DNA of 64,000 nt from Poecilobothrus nobilitatus (lineage: Eukaryota > Arthropoda > Insecta > Diptera > Dolichopodidae). The notes below the pieces were generated by a model. That model was given only the letters and a program-made list of their open reading frames with translations. It had not been told where the DNA came from and did no database searches. The stretch is taken from the NCBI GenBank assembly GCA_947095535.1, contig OX352774.1:223746965-223810964 (forward strand), given 5' to 3'. Position numbers and translations under genes: made by a program. Below, in pieces: positions 63,601-64,000 of the stretch; position 1 is the stretch's first letter, and each line of letters begins with the position of its first letter.

Positions 63601-64000
63601 TAAATATATGTACCTATACGTCATGTATTGTGTGATAAATATATCATGTTAGTTTTGTATGTATACAATATGTCATGCGATAATTGATATGTTAGTTTTT
63701 GTTGAATTGCTTTTGAAAAATTTGTACGTAAATGTTAAACAAAAGAAAAAGAGAAAAATAATGTAAAGAAAAAATATATATACCTATTTTGTTGTTATTG
63801 TTATTAGTACTGAAAGTGATAAGGATATTTTTAATGTGAACAAAAATAAACGTGAAAATAATAATAAATGCAATAAAAAAATGTTTGTAATTGTAAGTTG
63901 TAACTTGAATTTTCTGTTGATTTATTCATATGATAAATATCGTAAATTATTTTATTGTACGACGGTCATTTCCCTTTGTTATCATATATTATGAATAATA
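60639..64000. other. Region upstream of the Ret start codon
   Basis: This should contain the Ret 5' untranslated region and promoter, but no TATA or initiator assignment is possible by eye. It is AT-rich with long homopolymers. Points of note: a 22-bp perfect palindrome at 62680-62701, and a mixed-composition block at 63120-63500 with a TGACGTC-containing word on the minus strand near 63401 and a splice-acceptor-like TTTACTTGCAG near 63380. No other gene is seen. Confidence 0.5.
62680..62701. repeat. Perfect 22-bp palindrome about 2 kb upstream of Ret
   Basis: ACAGGATATTATAATATCCTGT is its own reverse complement. It could be a dimer binding site or chance in AT-rich DNA; the four GC pairs at each arm make pure chance less likely. 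Confidence 0.7.

Noticed and set aside
1..64000. A previously undescribed multi-gene system
   Set aside because: Only two genes are supported, both of known families; the novelty in the window is in repeat structure rather than in a gene system.

Overview
The window is very AT-rich eukaryotic DNA (well above three quarters A+T by eye; not computed). Gene content, spliceosomal introns with GT..AG borders, and repeats of a kind seen in flies point to an insect, probably a dipteran. Species cannot be named from the sequence alone.

Layout. Positions 1-1177 (+) hold the 3' part of the replication factor gene Mcm10; its 5' part lies off the left edge. A gene-poor tail-to-tail spacer (1178-4940) follows. 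From 4941 to 60638 (-) lies one large gene, the receptor tyrosine kinase Ret. I could join it completely: ten coding exons with consistent phases, no frameshift, a predicted protein of 1271 residues. The order is signal peptide, cadherin-like ectodomain, cysteine-rich region, transmembrane helix, kinase domain, tyrosine-rich tail. The kinase end is compact (exons 3-10 within 4941-9416). Exon 2 (19531-20291) and exon 1 (60521-60638) are far away, behind introns of about 10.1 kb and 40.2 kb. The sequence beyond 60638 is upstream or 5' untranslated.

The long introns hold no other convincing gene. They are AT-rich filler seeded with repeats: tRNA-derived SINEs (one with a 13-bp target duplication), a foldback element with an 11-bp target duplication, several MITE-like inverted-repeat elements, a fly-type element family with (GTCC)n and a 147-bp tandem array, short-period arrays built as inverted pairs, and a frameshifted remnant of a non-LTR retrotransposon. 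Several families occur in more than one copy, often in opposite orientation.

The most notable observations are a fragment of Ret's own kinase exon (DFG region) downstream of the gene at 3627-3678, a perfect 66-bp palindrome at 26496-26561, a perfect 22-bp-stem hairpin at 43420-43479 in intron 1, and the foldback element at 32524-33002. I found no operon, CRISPR array, phage or other multi-gene novel system. The two genes are not functionally linked: one serves DNA replication, the other cell-surface signalling; they are simply neighbours.
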